NCBI RefSeq assembly: GCF_013204855.1
Contig: NZ_JABMKZ010000004.1
Span: 124,001-188,000 of the forward strand
From: Paenibacillus alba
GTDB taxonomy: Bacteria > Bacillota > Bacilli > Paenibacillales > NBRC-103111
DNA length: 64,000 nt
Reading direction: 5' to 3'
Part shown: piece by piece, positions 37,447-45,891 of the stretch
Position numbering within the stretch: position 1 is the first letter of the stretch
How the letters are laid out: each line of letters starts with the position of its first letter
Notes under the pieces: model-generated
Databases searched by the model: none
Seen by the model: only the letters and a program-made list of their open reading frames with translations
What the model was told of the DNA's origin: nothing
Position numbers and translations under genes: made by a program

Positions 37447-39032
37447 TCCTCAATGTTATCGGTTACCGGCCAACCATGTCCATGCGGATGAATCTTTTGA
37501 TTGCCGATATTAAGACCGGATTTAACCAAATAAAGATGATCTAGATTGACCAGCCACGCCCAAGGTGCATCACCTTTTGCGCTTAATCCTGTTTCCCCAT
37601 CCCATTGAGCCTTTTTCCAGAATGCCCAAGCTTCTTTTTCATTTGTTGCCCGCAAAGCTTGCGTCATGTAATCTTCTACCTTCGGATTATTATAAAAACC
37701 AGGGTTATAGTATTCTACTCCGCCAAATTTATTGCTGTAAACATTGTACATCTCGAGAGGATCATGACTCCCCCATCCCAATAGAACTGGATTAGCGTGC
37801 ATCTGTTTTACAATGTCGTCCCAGCTCTTCCCCTCCACTTTGACCTGAATACCTAAAGGTTTGAGCATATCCGCTGCAGCAATAGCAAGCGATTGGCGAG
37901 TGACATCACTAGAGGGATAAAGCAACTTAATTTCTGCTTTTAATGCCCCTTTTTCTACGATTCCATCGTTATCCGTGTCATTCCATCCGTTCTCAGCAAG
38001 CAGCTTTTTCGCTGTATTCATGTCTGCATCCGCAAAAACCGCTTCTTGATTGAACCAAGGAAGACCGTCATTCAACGTATAGGCAGGCGTACCATGCCCT
38101 TCTAGTACACCTTGTACCAATGCCTTCCTGTCCAAAGCCAGATTAATCGCCTTACGAATGGATGCATCAGCGGTCACATCATTACCAATCGGATAACCAT
38201 CCTTCGTTTTACCTCCAGATTTCACAAAAGGAAACATAATGCCCCGATTATCGACAGTTTTGGCTGCGATCAGCTCCATCCCATTCACAGCTTGTTTGCT
38301 GAAAGCCGCTGGGATAGCTGCCATATCGATTGTCCCCGCTTTGGCTGCCGCAAAAGCAGCATCTTCTCCTAGGAACAGGAAGGTGATCTTTTGGAAAAAT
38401 GGTTTATTACCGTAGTAATCTGGATTGGCTTCAACAATCAATTGCTGACCCTTATCCCATTGAACTAATTTAAAAGGGCCAGAACCAATCGGTTTAAGGG
38501 CATAATCTTTGTTATGGGCATGTTTTGGAACAATGCCTGTTGACACAAGCATCTGTGTAAACGTAGATTGCGGTTCTTTTAATGTAAACTTTACCGTTGT
38601 GTCATCTGAGACTTCTACGCTTTTTACGTTGCTCAGATCGATTGAGGAGCCGCTTGCTGCAGCGGTTTGATAAGTATATTGCACATCTGCGGCCGTTAAA
38701 GACTTGCCATCGCTGAATTTGACGTCCTTGCGCAACTTCACTGTCCAAACTATACCATCCTGACTTACCTCATATCCGGTAGCTAAATCATTAACAACAT
38801 TCAAATCTTTGTCTCGTTTGAGCAGCGTGCTTTGAAATAACGGTGAACCGTAACGTCCCCACCCGGTAGTCGGATCAAATCCTGTATCGGGCTCACCGCC
38901 GATTGCCAGAACAATGTCTTTTTTCACTGATTCGGCCACTGGCTCTGGCTTCTCTGTCTTACATGCAGTTACACTAATCACTACTGTCAATAAAATTAAA
39001 AAAATGAATAAACGATGCCTCAAATCATTCAC
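37428..39032 (-). CDS. Family 5 substrate-binding lipoprotein (nickel/peptide type)
   Basis: A 534-residue binding lipoprotein with lipobox TAC (Cys near residue 24) and the SBP_bac_5 fold: GEPDTGFDPTTGWGRYGSP, LTAADVQYTYQT, and PIGSGPFKLVQWDKG. Close to the C-terminus is the unusual His cluster IHPHGHGWPVTDN, which could bind metal or simply be structural. It heads a five-gene importer (binding protein, two permeases, two ATPases). Sequence alone does not separate nickel, metallophore and peptide ligands; the dense metal context favours a metal chelate. AGGGAG precedes the ATG. Confidence 0.82.
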   Translation of the reverse strand: MNDLRHRLFIFLILLTVVISVTACKTEKPEPVAESVKKDIVLAIGGEPDTGFDPTTGWGRYGSPLFQSTLLKRDKDLNVVNDLATGYEVSQDGIVWTVKLRKDVKFSDGKSLTAADVQYTYQTAAASGSSIDLSNVKSVEVSDDTTVKFTLKEPQSTFTQMLVSTGIVPKHAHNKDYALKPIGSGPFKLVQWDKGQQLIVEANPDYYGNKPFFQKITFLFLGEDAAFAAAKAGTIDMAAIPAAFSKQAVNGMELIAAKTVDNRGIMFPFVKSGGKTKDGYPIGNDVTADASIRKAINLALDRKALVQGVLEGHGTPAYTLNDGLPWFNQEAVFADADMNTAKKLLAENGWNDTDNDGIVEKGALKAEIKLLYPSSDVTRQSLAIAAADMLKPLGIQVKVEGKSWDDIVKQMHANPVLLGWGSHDPLEMYNVYSNKFGGVEYYNPGFYNNPKVEDYMTQALRATNEKEAWAFWKKAQWDGETGLSAKGDAPWAWLVNLDHLYLVKSGLNIGNQKIHPHGHGWPVTDNIEEWQWKS

Positions 39033-39054
39033 ACTCCCTAATGTTCACGTGTGC

Positions 39055-39083
39055 AGTAACACGATTCGATAAAATAGTAACAC
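39055..39083. promoter_or_regulatory. Tandem AGTAACAC elements upstream of the importer
   Basis: Two exact AGTAACAC copies (39055-39062 and 39076-39083) are spaced 21 bases apart, two helical turns, within 25-50 bases of the binding-protein start. A regulator bound on one face of the DNA is inferred. Confidence 0.4.
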
Positions 39084-39190
39084 ACTATTCTGTCATAGTC
39101 ATTATTAATTTAAGTGAAATACGTAAGGCAATTAGAAAATATAGGGATAAAGTGCAATACCATCTGTATATCTACTTTCTCTCTCGGCCA

Positions 39191-39406
39191 CTAGGAGGGC
39201 AGATTTTGCATTTCACTGGATAGACTCCAGTCAAAGTAACATCACCTCCGTTCCCAAACCCGAAACACTGGAGTTATTCCAGTGGAATTTGGGGTTGAGG
39301 CCTCTAGGAGTGCGTTTTTTTGCATTTCACTGGATAATCTCCAGTCAAAGTAGCATTCCCACCTTCCCAAACCCGAAAACACTGGAGTTATTCCAGCGGA
39401 ATTTGG
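39191..39406. repeat. Tandem pair of palindrome-bearing repeats
   Basis: Two copies of a roughly 102-base unit (39191-39292 and 39304-39406) differ at about a dozen positions. Each unit contains ACTGGA-N5-TCCAGT (second copy of the first palindrome slightly altered) near its left end and ACTGGAGTTATTCCAG near its right end. The two ends are also inverted repeats of each other, so each unit can fold into one large cruciform. The remaining gap (39084-39190 and 39407-39570) shows no gene. This looks like a dispersed REP/MITE-like element. Confidence 0.7.
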
Positions 39407-39578
39407 CAACAGGGTTGGGATTGTAGTTGGGGTTGAATAGGCAGATGCGGTTGCTGTTAGGGTTAGGCGTCACTAGTAGGACTCTCTAAAACAAAAGGGG
39501 CTGCCTCGCAACAGTTAATACCCTAATCAACAAAATTCGTGTACAATAGAATAATTCTTTTGAAAGTGAGCTGAAAAC

Positions 39579-39661
39579 TGATGATGTGGTCACCACTATT
39601 TGAAAATGATGTACCTGTAGTTATTCTCCCTTAACGGTAGAAAACTACATCTCCGTTAAGG
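39579..39661 (+). promoter_or_regulatory. Leader with short frame and hairpin ahead of the EamA gene
   Basis: A 17-codon frame (ATG at about 39582, reading MWSPLFENDVPVVIL) ends at TAA 39631-39633. Its stop lies inside the left arm of a perfect 9-bp inverted repeat CCTTAACGG / CCGTTAAGG (39629-39637 and 39653-39661). The EamA ribosome binding site follows 21 bases later. A translational-attenuation leader is possible but unproven. Confidence 0.3.
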
Positions 39662-39694
39662 ACAGGAATTGTCTTGAAAAACGGAGGGTACAAA

Positions 39695-40567
39695 ATGAAA
39701 AACACCTTATTAGGTTCTTTCTATTTATCACTCGCTGCTAGTATTTGGGGCGGCATGTATGTTGTAGTAAAACATGTGGTAGACGTTGTGCCGCCACTTG
39801 AATTAGTATGGATTCGTTATGTAATTGCGCTTTTTGCATTGCTAATTATTAGCGTTGTAACCAAACAATCATGGTGTATTAAAAAACGAGACTTGCTATT
39901 AATTTTCATCATAGGACTTATTGGAAATACAATTTCTATCCTAACCCAGGAATTTGGTACGATGCTTTCTACAGCACAAATGGGTGCCATTATTACTTCA
40001 ACGACACCTGCATTTATGGTGCTATTTGCGCGCATCCTTTTAAAAGAAAAAATTACGTTTAACAAAGCAATATCAATTCTTTTAGCCACAATCGGAGTCG
40101 GTATTATTGTCGGAAATGCCGATATCGATCCATCTCTTCAACTTGGTGGTCTATCACTGCTTATTGCAGCTCTAACCTGGGCGCTTATGTCTGTTCTTAT
40201 TAAACGGGTACCGGGGCAATATTCACAAATTGTCATCACGTGCTACACTACCCTTGTAGCAGTTATTTTGCTTACCCCTTCTGCAATTAGCCGATTAGCT
40301 GAGCTTGATGTTCAAGCCATGAAGCATCCATCTATTTGGGGCGGTCTTTTGTACTTGGGAGTTATTTCGACAGCATGTGCCTTTTTACTGTGGAATCGCG
40401 GGTTGCAAATGCTTAATGCTTCGAGTGGCGGATTGTTTTTCTTTTTCCAACCAATAGTCGGTACTTTTTTAGGGTGGTTATTACTAGGTGAACAAATTGA
40501 CTTGTCCTTTTGGATAGGTACTTTATTAATTTTTATTGGTGTATTGTTAGTCATTCGAGAAGAATAA
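39695..40567 (+). CDS. EamA/DMT-family transporter
   Basis: A 290-residue inner-membrane protein with two EamA repeats and about ten hydrophobic helices; the first repeat has FYLSLAASIWGGMYVVVKHV, the second SLLIAALTWALMSVLIKR. The frame opens at a TTG at 39674, but GGAGGG six bases before the ATG at 39695 decides the start. DMT proteins export amino acids, metabolites or drugs; substrate unknown. It is monocistronic and ends at a strong terminator. Confidence 0.83.
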   Translation: MKNTLLGSFYLSLAASIWGGMYVVVKHVVDVVPPLELVWIRYVIALFALLIISVVTKQSWCIKKRDLLLIFIIGLIGNTISILTQEFGTMLSTAQMGAIITSTTPAFMVLFARILLKEKITFNKAISILLATIGVGIIVGNADIDPSLQLGGLSLLIAALTWALMSVLIKRVPGQYSQIVITCYTTLVAVILLTPSAISRLAELDVQAMKHPSIWGGLLYLGVISTACAFLLWNRGLQMLNASSGGLFFFFQPIVGTFLGWLLLGEQIDLSFWIGTLLIFIGVLLVIREE

Positions 40568-40575
40568 GCATTATA

Positions 40576-40612
40576 AAAAGCTGATTGGCGTTATTTGCCG
40601 ATCAGCTTTTTG
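40576..40612 (+). terminator. Terminator of the EamA gene
   Basis: The stem AAAAGCTGATTGGC / GCCGATCAGCTTTT, with one wobble pair, is followed by TTTTTG. Confidence 0.85.
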
Positions 40613-40708
40613 TTATGCCCCTCTGTCAGATTGATGATAGAATGAAATGCAAAGTATTAAACGCCTACGCACAAATAGACAGACCCTCCTAGGAGTTGAC
40701 ATGATACT

Positions 40709-42490
40709 ATGATTGTGGAAAATCACCTTATCCTTTGGAACCATGTATTGCTGAAAATAATGGATGTGCAGCGGACCGAGCTCCCGATTGGCGAGTATTT
40801 GCACACATCCCAGCTTTCGTCGAGTGCTCTATTGTACACGATAAAAGGTCGTGCACGGCTCCTGCTGGACGGAGATGAGCACCTATTGGAGAATGGCTAT
40901 GTTTGTCACGCCGGCAAAGGCGCAGTTCTTAGTATCATGGACATCACCGACCATTTTGAATATTATATCATTCAGTATAAGGCCTCTCTACCGCTGCCAT
41001 GTAGCCAAGATCTGCTTCAATTACTGGCTCGTACGGAACCATTTGATATCCAATATGGTTTTGTGGTCAGTCATGCTGCTCCGCTGCTCATCTCCTTATC
41101 CCGCATGGAGCGGGAATGGAACCAACCGGAAGCGATGGCGAAGCTGCAGGTGAAATCGTTATTTTATCAGTTCATTTGCGAGCTGATGGGACAACTGCAG
41201 CACCAGCGATTGGAGCAGGATTCACCGGATATCGTGCTCCAAGCTGTCAGATATATGGATGAACACTATTCCGAACAGATTACAGCAGACACTCTTGCAG
41301 CGCTATTGAATTGCAGCTCTCGGACCATGCAGCGTATGTTTAACAAGCGGCTGGCACTTGGGCCGATTGACTACCTGATGCAGATCCGTATAGACAAGGC
41401 TAAGGAATTACTTTGTCGTACGAATGCAGGGCTCAAGAATATCGCCGAAGCCGTCGGATATGTGGACAGCTATTATTTCAGCCGATTATTTAAGCGTTAC
41501 ACGGGCGTTTCTCCAAGCGCATATCGAGAAGCGATGCAACAAGCCATAGGCGATGAACCGGAGAATGTTAGTGTTGTCGCGCCTACACTGGAAACAGTTG
41601 GCAGCCATAAGAAAGCGGCGTCAGATCCGCTGGATACTGCTATCCGCCGCTCACTGCGGACGATCATTCATCTTAAAGGTGAACTGCTGCTCCGGCGGCA
41701 GCCTGAGAAAATTGCTGTGCTTGATCCCCAGTTTATGGACCATATGCTGGCTCTTGGTGAACAGCCGGCCGGCAGCGTCATGGTAACCGGAGATCTTAAT
41801 AGCTTTCCTGGGTATCTGATCGGCAAGCTCCGTGCGGTTCAGGCCTTGGGAACGATGAATGAACCCGATCTGGAAGCGCTGCTTGCTTTGGCGCCCGATC
41901 TGATCATCTGTACCGAGTTCCAGAAGAACATTTATGAAAGCCTTACGCATATAGCACCGACCGTCATGCTCGAGCGCAATCGCGACTGGCGAGATACATT
42001 GCGAACCATCGGGCGGATTATAGGCAAGAAACTTGAGGCAGAACAGGTCTTACAGCAGTATAAACACAAAATCAATGGGTTGAAATCGCTGCTTGCAGCT
42101 AAGCTGCATGGGCAGTCGGTAACGATGATCCGGCCGCGGGACAATACCATTAGGCTGCATACATGTGCTCATCGTACGGCGGCGATTCTATACAACGATC
42201 TGGGGCTGCATCCGCCGAAGTTAGCGGTTGACCGCAAAAGGACCAGTTCAATGATACCTTTGGAGGGGTTGCCAGAGCTGGATGCGGACCATTATTTCGT
42301 ATTGACCGACAACAAATTTCAAGCTTGGTCGGATGAGATCCAGACCACGACGACATGGAAAAGTCTACGCGCCGTGCAGCAGCATCATGTCTATCACGCC
42401 AAAGCGAGCATTTGGATTGCTTATTACGGCCCTATCGCGATGAATCAGGTGGTCGATCATGTAGCGGAAGTTTTCTTGGATGCAAAATGA
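40709..42490 (+). CDS. Btr-like AraC regulator fused to a siderophore-binding domain
   Basis: A 593-residue cytosolic regulator: an N-terminal cupin-like segment (residues 20-100), two AraC helix-turn-helix units (about 190-285; LAALLNCSSRTMQRMFNKRL and IAEAVGYVDSYYFSRLFKRY), and a C-terminal FecB-type binding-protein domain (about 325-590) without signal peptide. This layout is that of Bacillus Btr, which senses ferric bacillibactin and activates its uptake genes. The sensor domain is closely similar to the binding lipoprotein encoded next door (both share IRLxTxxHRTxxILYxDLGL), so regulator and importer component probably read the same chelate. AGGAG lies 13 bases before the ATG, slightly far. 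Confidence 0.87.
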   Translation: MIVENHLILWNHVLLKIMDVQRTELPIGEYLHTSQLSSSALLYTIKGRARLLLDGDEHLLENGYVCHAGKGAVLSIMDITDHFEYYIIQYKASLPLPCSQDLLQLLARTEPFDIQYGFVVSHAAPLLISLSRMEREWNQPEAMAKLQVKSLFYQFICELMGQLQHQRLEQDSPDIVLQAVRYMDEHYSEQITADTLAALLNCSSRTMQRMFNKRLALGPIDYLMQIRIDKAKELLCRTNAGLKNIAEAVGYVDSYYFSRLFKRYTGVSPSAYREAMQQAIGDEPENVSVVAPTLETVGSHKKAASDPLDTAIRRSLRTIIHLKGELLLRRQPEKIAVLDPQFMDHMLALGEQPAGSVMVTGDLNSFPGYLIGKLRAVQALGTMNEPDLEALLALAPDLIICTEFQKNIYESLTHIAPTVMLERNRDWRDTLRTIGRIIGKKLEAEQVLQQYKHKINGLKSLLAAKLHGQSVTMIRPRDNTIRLHTCAHRTAAILYNDLGLHPPKLAVDRKRTSSMIPLEGLPELDADHYFVLTDNKFQAWSDEIQTTTTWKSLRAVQQHHVYHAKASIWIAYYGPIAMNQVVDHVAEVFLDAK

Positions 42491-42505
42491 TTCCATTTCT
42501 TATAC

Positions 42506-42553
42506 AAACACTGTTGGCTCCGGATCCTCCGATCCGAACAACAGTGTTTTTGT
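42506..42553 (+). terminator. Terminator of the Btr-like gene
   Basis: AAACACTGTTG...GGATC and GATCC...CAACAGTGTTT form a long stem, followed by TTTTTG. Confidence 0.85.
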
Positions 42554-42627
42554 GTCGCCACAATCCATGGAGATTGGCGCAAATATCCATTGAAGATAAC
42601 CGAACTAGCCGTTATATTGTTCTAAGT

Positions 42628-42646
42628 GATGATGAGTTTCATTCTC
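42628..42646. promoter_or_regulatory. Fur-like box upstream of the siderophore-binding lipoprotein
   Basis: GATGATGAGTTTCATTCTC matches 14 of 19 Fur consensus positions and lies 30 bases before the lipoprotein start, where repression would block transcription or elongation. Confidence 0.5.
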
Positions 42647-42675
42647 AATAAGAAAAAGTGGAGGAATTACATAAT

Positions 42676-43686
42676 ATGTATCCAAAAATCAAGTTTGTAT
42701 GGACCATTAGCCTTTTAGTCAGTTTGGTTATGTTTCTGGGCGCATGCTCAGCCTCAAATCAAAGCAGCACTAACGCTGGGGTAGGAACCCCGAATCAAGC
42801 TAACGCCAAAAATACGGAGTCCGCAAACGGCAACTCCGCAGAGACGCCCGCCCTCGCAGCACCGGTCACTATTCAGCATCTGAAGGGTGAAATGACGCTC
42901 AAGAGCGTACCCAAAAAAATTGTCGTGCTGGACGTTCAGTACGCAGATCAAATGCTGGCGCTGGGCTTTAAGCCCGCGGGCAGCGTAATAGCCGAAACCG
43001 ACAACGGGCTCCCTCCCTATTTGGGCGATAAGATGGGCAATATCCCGTTACTCGGAACCTATTTGGAACCTAATTTGGAAGGAATCATTGCAATTGAACC
43101 CGATCTCATCATCGCTACGGATTACCATAATAAGATCTACGATAATTTAGTGAAAATCGCACCAACGATTATCCTACAGCGTACTGAGGATTGGCAAACC
43201 GTACTATTGAAGTTTGGGCAAATCTTGAATAAGCCACAAGAGGCACAGGATATGGTTACTGGATACAAGCAAAAAATAAACGATCTAAAAGCTGCATTGG
43301 CACCTAAAATGAAGGGCCAAACAGTTGCCTTGATCCGGCCTAGAGATAAAATGATTCGTCTCCAAACGACTTCACATCGTACTTCACAAATTCTGTATGA
43401 CGATCTGGGCTTGGCTCCACCCCAAATGGCAATCAACGCTAAGGATACAAGCACGATGATTTCACTTGAAGTTCTACCAGAATTAGCTGCCGATCATATG
43501 TTTCTGCTTCAGGACGATACGAATTTGGAGCTAACGACGAAATTTCAGGACACTTCCATCTGGAAAAATTTGAAGGCGGTTAAGGACAAACATGTATATG
43601 CGGAAAACACGGCGCAGTGGATCGGTTATTATGGACCTATTGCCATCAATTTGATTGTCGATCAGATCGCTGATGCGCTCAAATAA
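42676..43686 (+). CDS. Ferric siderophore-binding lipoprotein (FecB family)
   Basis: A 336-residue lipoprotein with lipobox LGAC (Cys near residue 18) and a Ser/Asn/Ala linker, then the cluster A-II binding fold (PKKIVVLDVQYADQMLALG, IEPDLIIATDYHNKIYDNL). The C-terminal half is a close relative of the sensor domain of the Btr-like protein upstream. The frame begins at a GTG whose own sequence is GTGGAGG, which is the ribosome binding site for the ATG at 42676. A Fur-like box precedes it. The permease and ATPase for this chelate are not in this module; the FecCD/FecE pair at 28-30 kb or genes outside the window would have to serve. Confidence 0.87.
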   Translation: MYPKIKFVWTISLLVSLVMFLGACSASNQSSTNAGVGTPNQANAKNTESANGNSAETPALAAPVTIQHLKGEMTLKSVPKKIVVLDVQYADQMLALGFKPAGSVIAETDNGLPPYLGDKMGNIPLLGTYLEPNLEGIIAIEPDLIIATDYHNKIYDNLVKIAPTIILQRTEDWQTVLLKFGQILNKPQEAQDMVTGYKQKINDLKAALAPKMKGQTVALIRPRDKMIRLQTTSHRTSQILYDDLGLAPPQMAINAKDTSTMISLEVLPELAADHMFLLQDDTNLELTTKFQDTSIWKNLKAVKDKHVYAENTAQWIGYYGPIAINLIVDQIADALK

Positions 43687-43723
43687 ATCCTTTTGAACAG
43701 AGAATACTAGGGGGTTTTGGTGT

Positions 43724-44485
43724 ATGAACAAGCAGTCGCGGCTCGCGCTGGATGAATGGGATTACTTGAGCCGACATTTTGGCTTGTGTGAATCTGATCC
43801 AACCCGTTCTGTTTATTCAGTGAAAGCATTGGACTTGCTCGATGTGGAGATATGCTCTGATTATCTGGACCGGCTAACCGTGCTGCTGCAGTCTCCGTCG
43901 AGGATGATCACAGCTTCGCAGTTTTTTAAAAGGTACGCGGCCTTGACCGCAGTTCCGCTGCTGTACGCCATGACAGTGTACAATAAGGGACTGGATTTAT
44001 CTGCCGATAATTGCTCTCTTGCATCTTCACCGGGTCACTCCTGGCTGGAATATGTCAGTCTTGGCGATATGGATGCTGCAATACCCGAAGCTAGCGAACG
44101 GCATATTTGGCGCAATACGGTTATTCAAGCTCTTTTTGCCGGGAATATAGGGAAATTAATAGCGGTCATGTCTAAAGTGGCCAACATCCCCAAATCGATA
44201 TTATGGGAAAATGTTGCGGTTCGTGTGTTCTCACTATACGAGAAACGAATCGGGGTAACGGGTGAACAGCAAGAGCAATCCCGAGCAGACTTTCAGTATT
44301 TGATTCATCGGGCTCCTGGTGCTTTATTCGGGGAAAAACAAAACCCGTTAAGCCGCTTTTATGGCAAACCGACATTCTCATCAGCTTCTAATATGCCTAT
44401 GCGGGTTCGTAAAACCTGCTGCTTCTACTACGAGGTCTCCAGTGTGGAAGAGTACTGTTCCAGCTGTCCGAAGTTGAAGAGCTAA
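43724..44485 (+). CDS. FhuF-like ferric-siderophore reductase
   Basis: A 253-residue cytosolic protein. The C-terminus carries Cys232-Cys233-x11-Cys245-x2-Cys248 (KTCCFYY then YCSSCP), the arrangement that binds the 2Fe-2S cluster of FhuF-type reductases. The N-terminal two thirds are helical and diverged, as in the IucA/IucC-FhuF family. GGGGG lies upstream of the ATG and the gene follows the siderophore-binding lipoprotein after 37 bases, so the two are likely co-transcribed under the same Fur-like box. It should reduce imported Fe(III)-siderophore to release Fe(II). Confidence 0.82.
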   Translation: MNKQSRLALDEWDYLSRHFGLCESDPTRSVYSVKALDLLDVEICSDYLDRLTVLLQSPSRMITASQFFKRYAALTAVPLLYAMTVYNKGLDLSADNCSLASSPGHSWLEYVSLGDMDAAIPEASERHIWRNTVIQALFAGNIGKLIAVMSKVANIPKSILWENVAVRVFSLYEKRIGVTGEQQEQSRADFQYLIHRAPGALFGEKQNPLSRFYGKPTFSSASNMPMRVRKTCCFYYEVSSVEEYCSSCPKLKS

Positions 44486-44505
44486 GGCATACAAGTAGTA
44501 AAAAT

Positions 44506-44552
44506 GCGGCAGCCATGGACGAGAAAATTGAGTCCTAGACTGCCGCTGTTTA
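44506..44552. terminator. Terminator between FhuF-like and nitroreductase genes
   Basis: GCGGCAG and CTGCCGC, extended by the inner pair GGAC / GTCC, form a stem between two convergent genes. T runs are weak on both sides. Confidence 0.6.
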
Positions 44553-44596
44553 TTCGAGCTCTTTATTTCAATACATAGCAAACTTATAGTGAATCG

Positions 44597-45235
44597 TTAC
44601 CTCCAAAATGTAATCTTGTCAGAACTTAATCGAACTGACTCATGCCCTTCTTCCTTGGCTTTTCCTATTGAAATAATCATTATTGGCGCATAGCGTTCTT
44701 CATCTAAATCAAATGCTTTTGCTACCTGATCAACTTCAAAACCGGCCATTGGGTTCGTATCATACCCATGTGCATGAGCTACTAACATTAACTGCATGGC
44801 AAAAAGGCTGCTATCGATTTTGGCAACTTCAATTTTCAGTTCTTTTGGTAGAGCCGGAAACATTGATAGAATTGTACCGAGTTGACGATCCCGTACTTCA
44901 GCTGGCATTTTTCCTTGTTCCACGGCTGTATTGTAAATCTCTTCAGCATATACATAGCTTTGGGTATCGCCAAAAATTAATAACATGGCGGATGAAGTAT
45001 CGTTTTGTAAGGTATTGAATCGTACAAGAGGTCTCAGTTTTTCTTTTCCTTCCGGAGTATCAACCACAATTACACGCCAAGGCTGCATATTGGCAGAGGA
45101 CGGAGCCAAACTGGCTTCCGAAATAATTTCGCTTATCTCTTCATGGGATATTTTAATGTTCTCGTCATAATTACGCACAGAGCGTCGTCCCTTGACTACA
45201 CTAGTGAAATCGTTATTTAAAATATGGTTAAACAT
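44597..45235 (-). CDS. Nitroreductase-family flavoprotein
   Basis: A 212-residue NAD(P)H-dependent FMN enzyme. The FMN-binding N-terminal motif GRRSVRNYDE, then LAPSSANMQPWRVIVVDTP, and the C-terminal GYDTNPMAGFE are typical. The open frame extends to 45286, which would start at the -10 region; AGGGAGAG ahead of the ATG at 45235 fixes the start. It is divergent from a MerR regulator whose operator sits inside the nitroreductase promoter. Likely a stress-inducible reductase of quinones or nitro compounds. Confidence 0.86.
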   Translation of the reverse strand: MFNHILNNDFTSVVKGRRSVRNYDENIKISHEEISEIISEASLAPSSANMQPWRVIVVDTPEGKEKLRPLVRFNTLQNDTSSAMLLIFGDTQSYVYAEEIYNTAVEQGKMPAEVRDRQLGTILSMFPALPKELKIEVAKIDSSLFAMQLMLVAHAHGYDTNPMAGFEVDQVAKAFDLDEERYAPIMIISIGKAKEEGHESVRLSSDKITFWR

Positions 45236-45302
45236 AGAATCTCTCCCTTTGATAACATTAGATTTTTTTGACATTGTGTATGCCATTCGTTATCATATTC
45301 GT

Positions 45303-45333
45303 ATTATGAACTATAAACCTAGGTTTATAGCAA
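45303..45333 (-). promoter_or_regulatory. MerR-type promoter of the nitroreductase gene
   Basis: On the minus strand TTGCTA (45333-45328) and CATAAT (45308-45303) are separated by 19 bases, two more than optimal. The spacer and -35 edge hold the perfect 20-bp palindrome CTATAAACCTAGGTTTATAG (45311-45330). Over-long spacers carrying the operator are the hallmark of MerR-activated promoters. Confidence 0.78.
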
Positions 45334-45352
45334 TACATACAGAGGTCCTATT

Positions 45353-45712
45353 ATGAAAATAAATGATGTTTCCAAATTAACGGGTCTGCCAATATCAACA
45401 TTGAGATTCTATGAACGTAAAAACCTAATTCCGGACACATTTGTTAAAAGAGATGTAAATAATTATCGTATTTACTCAGAAGAGATTGTTGAATTTCTCA
45501 ATGATGTGAAGGTACTTTTATCCGTAGACTTTTCTATAGAAGAGTTAAGTTTGCTAGTAAATCAACAACTTAATTTATCATACGAGGTAAAGAAAAAAAT
45601 AGTTGAACAAAAAATCAAAGAAATTGAAGATGTCCAGAAACGATTGAAAAAGTCGAAACAATTTTTGAATGCAGTCTTGGAAGGAAAAGCAAATTTTCAA
45701 ACAAAGTGTTAA
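45353..45712 (+). CDS. MerR-family regulator
   Basis: A 119-residue MerR protein: N-terminal winged HTH (INDVSKLTGLPISTLRFYER), the wing with NYRIYSEE, and a long dimerisation helix ending in a Lys-rich tail. It has no Cys-rich metal loop (one Cys at the last residue), so a metal sensor is unlikely; it resembles small redox or organic-effector MerR proteins. It is divergent from the nitroreductase gene with a shared perfect palindrome. Confidence 0.87.
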   Translation: MKINDVSKLTGLPISTLRFYERKNLIPDTFVKRDVNNYRIYSEEIVEFLNDVKVLLSVDFSIEELSLLVNQQLNLSYEVKKKIVEQKIKEIEDVQKRLKKSKQFLNAVLEGKANFQTKC

Positions 45713-45747
45713 GGATACTCACAGGCCCCCTACTTCAAGTTGGGAAA

Positions 45748-45790
45748 ATAGAAGGCAGCCGTCTCAATCCGACGGCTGCCTTCTATTTAT
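45748..45790. terminator. Terminator between merR-type and downstream convergent gene
   Basis: ATAGAAGGCAGCCGTC and its exact complement GACGGCTGCCTTCTAT surround a seven-base loop, a 16-bp perfect stem with T-rich flank. Confidence 0.85.
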
Positions 45791-45891
45791 ACTCGTAGTC
45801 GCTTCATATCTTGTCTAGGTGTAAAGCGAAAAACCACTGATCTACATCGGATTTGTTCATTTATCGTAATTTGGATATCCTACCAACAAGT

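Noticed and set aside
39481..39530. GGGGCTGCCTCGCAACAG as a terminator or IS end
   Set aside because: It shares the GGCTGCC core of local terminators but has no pairing arm and no transposase nearby.
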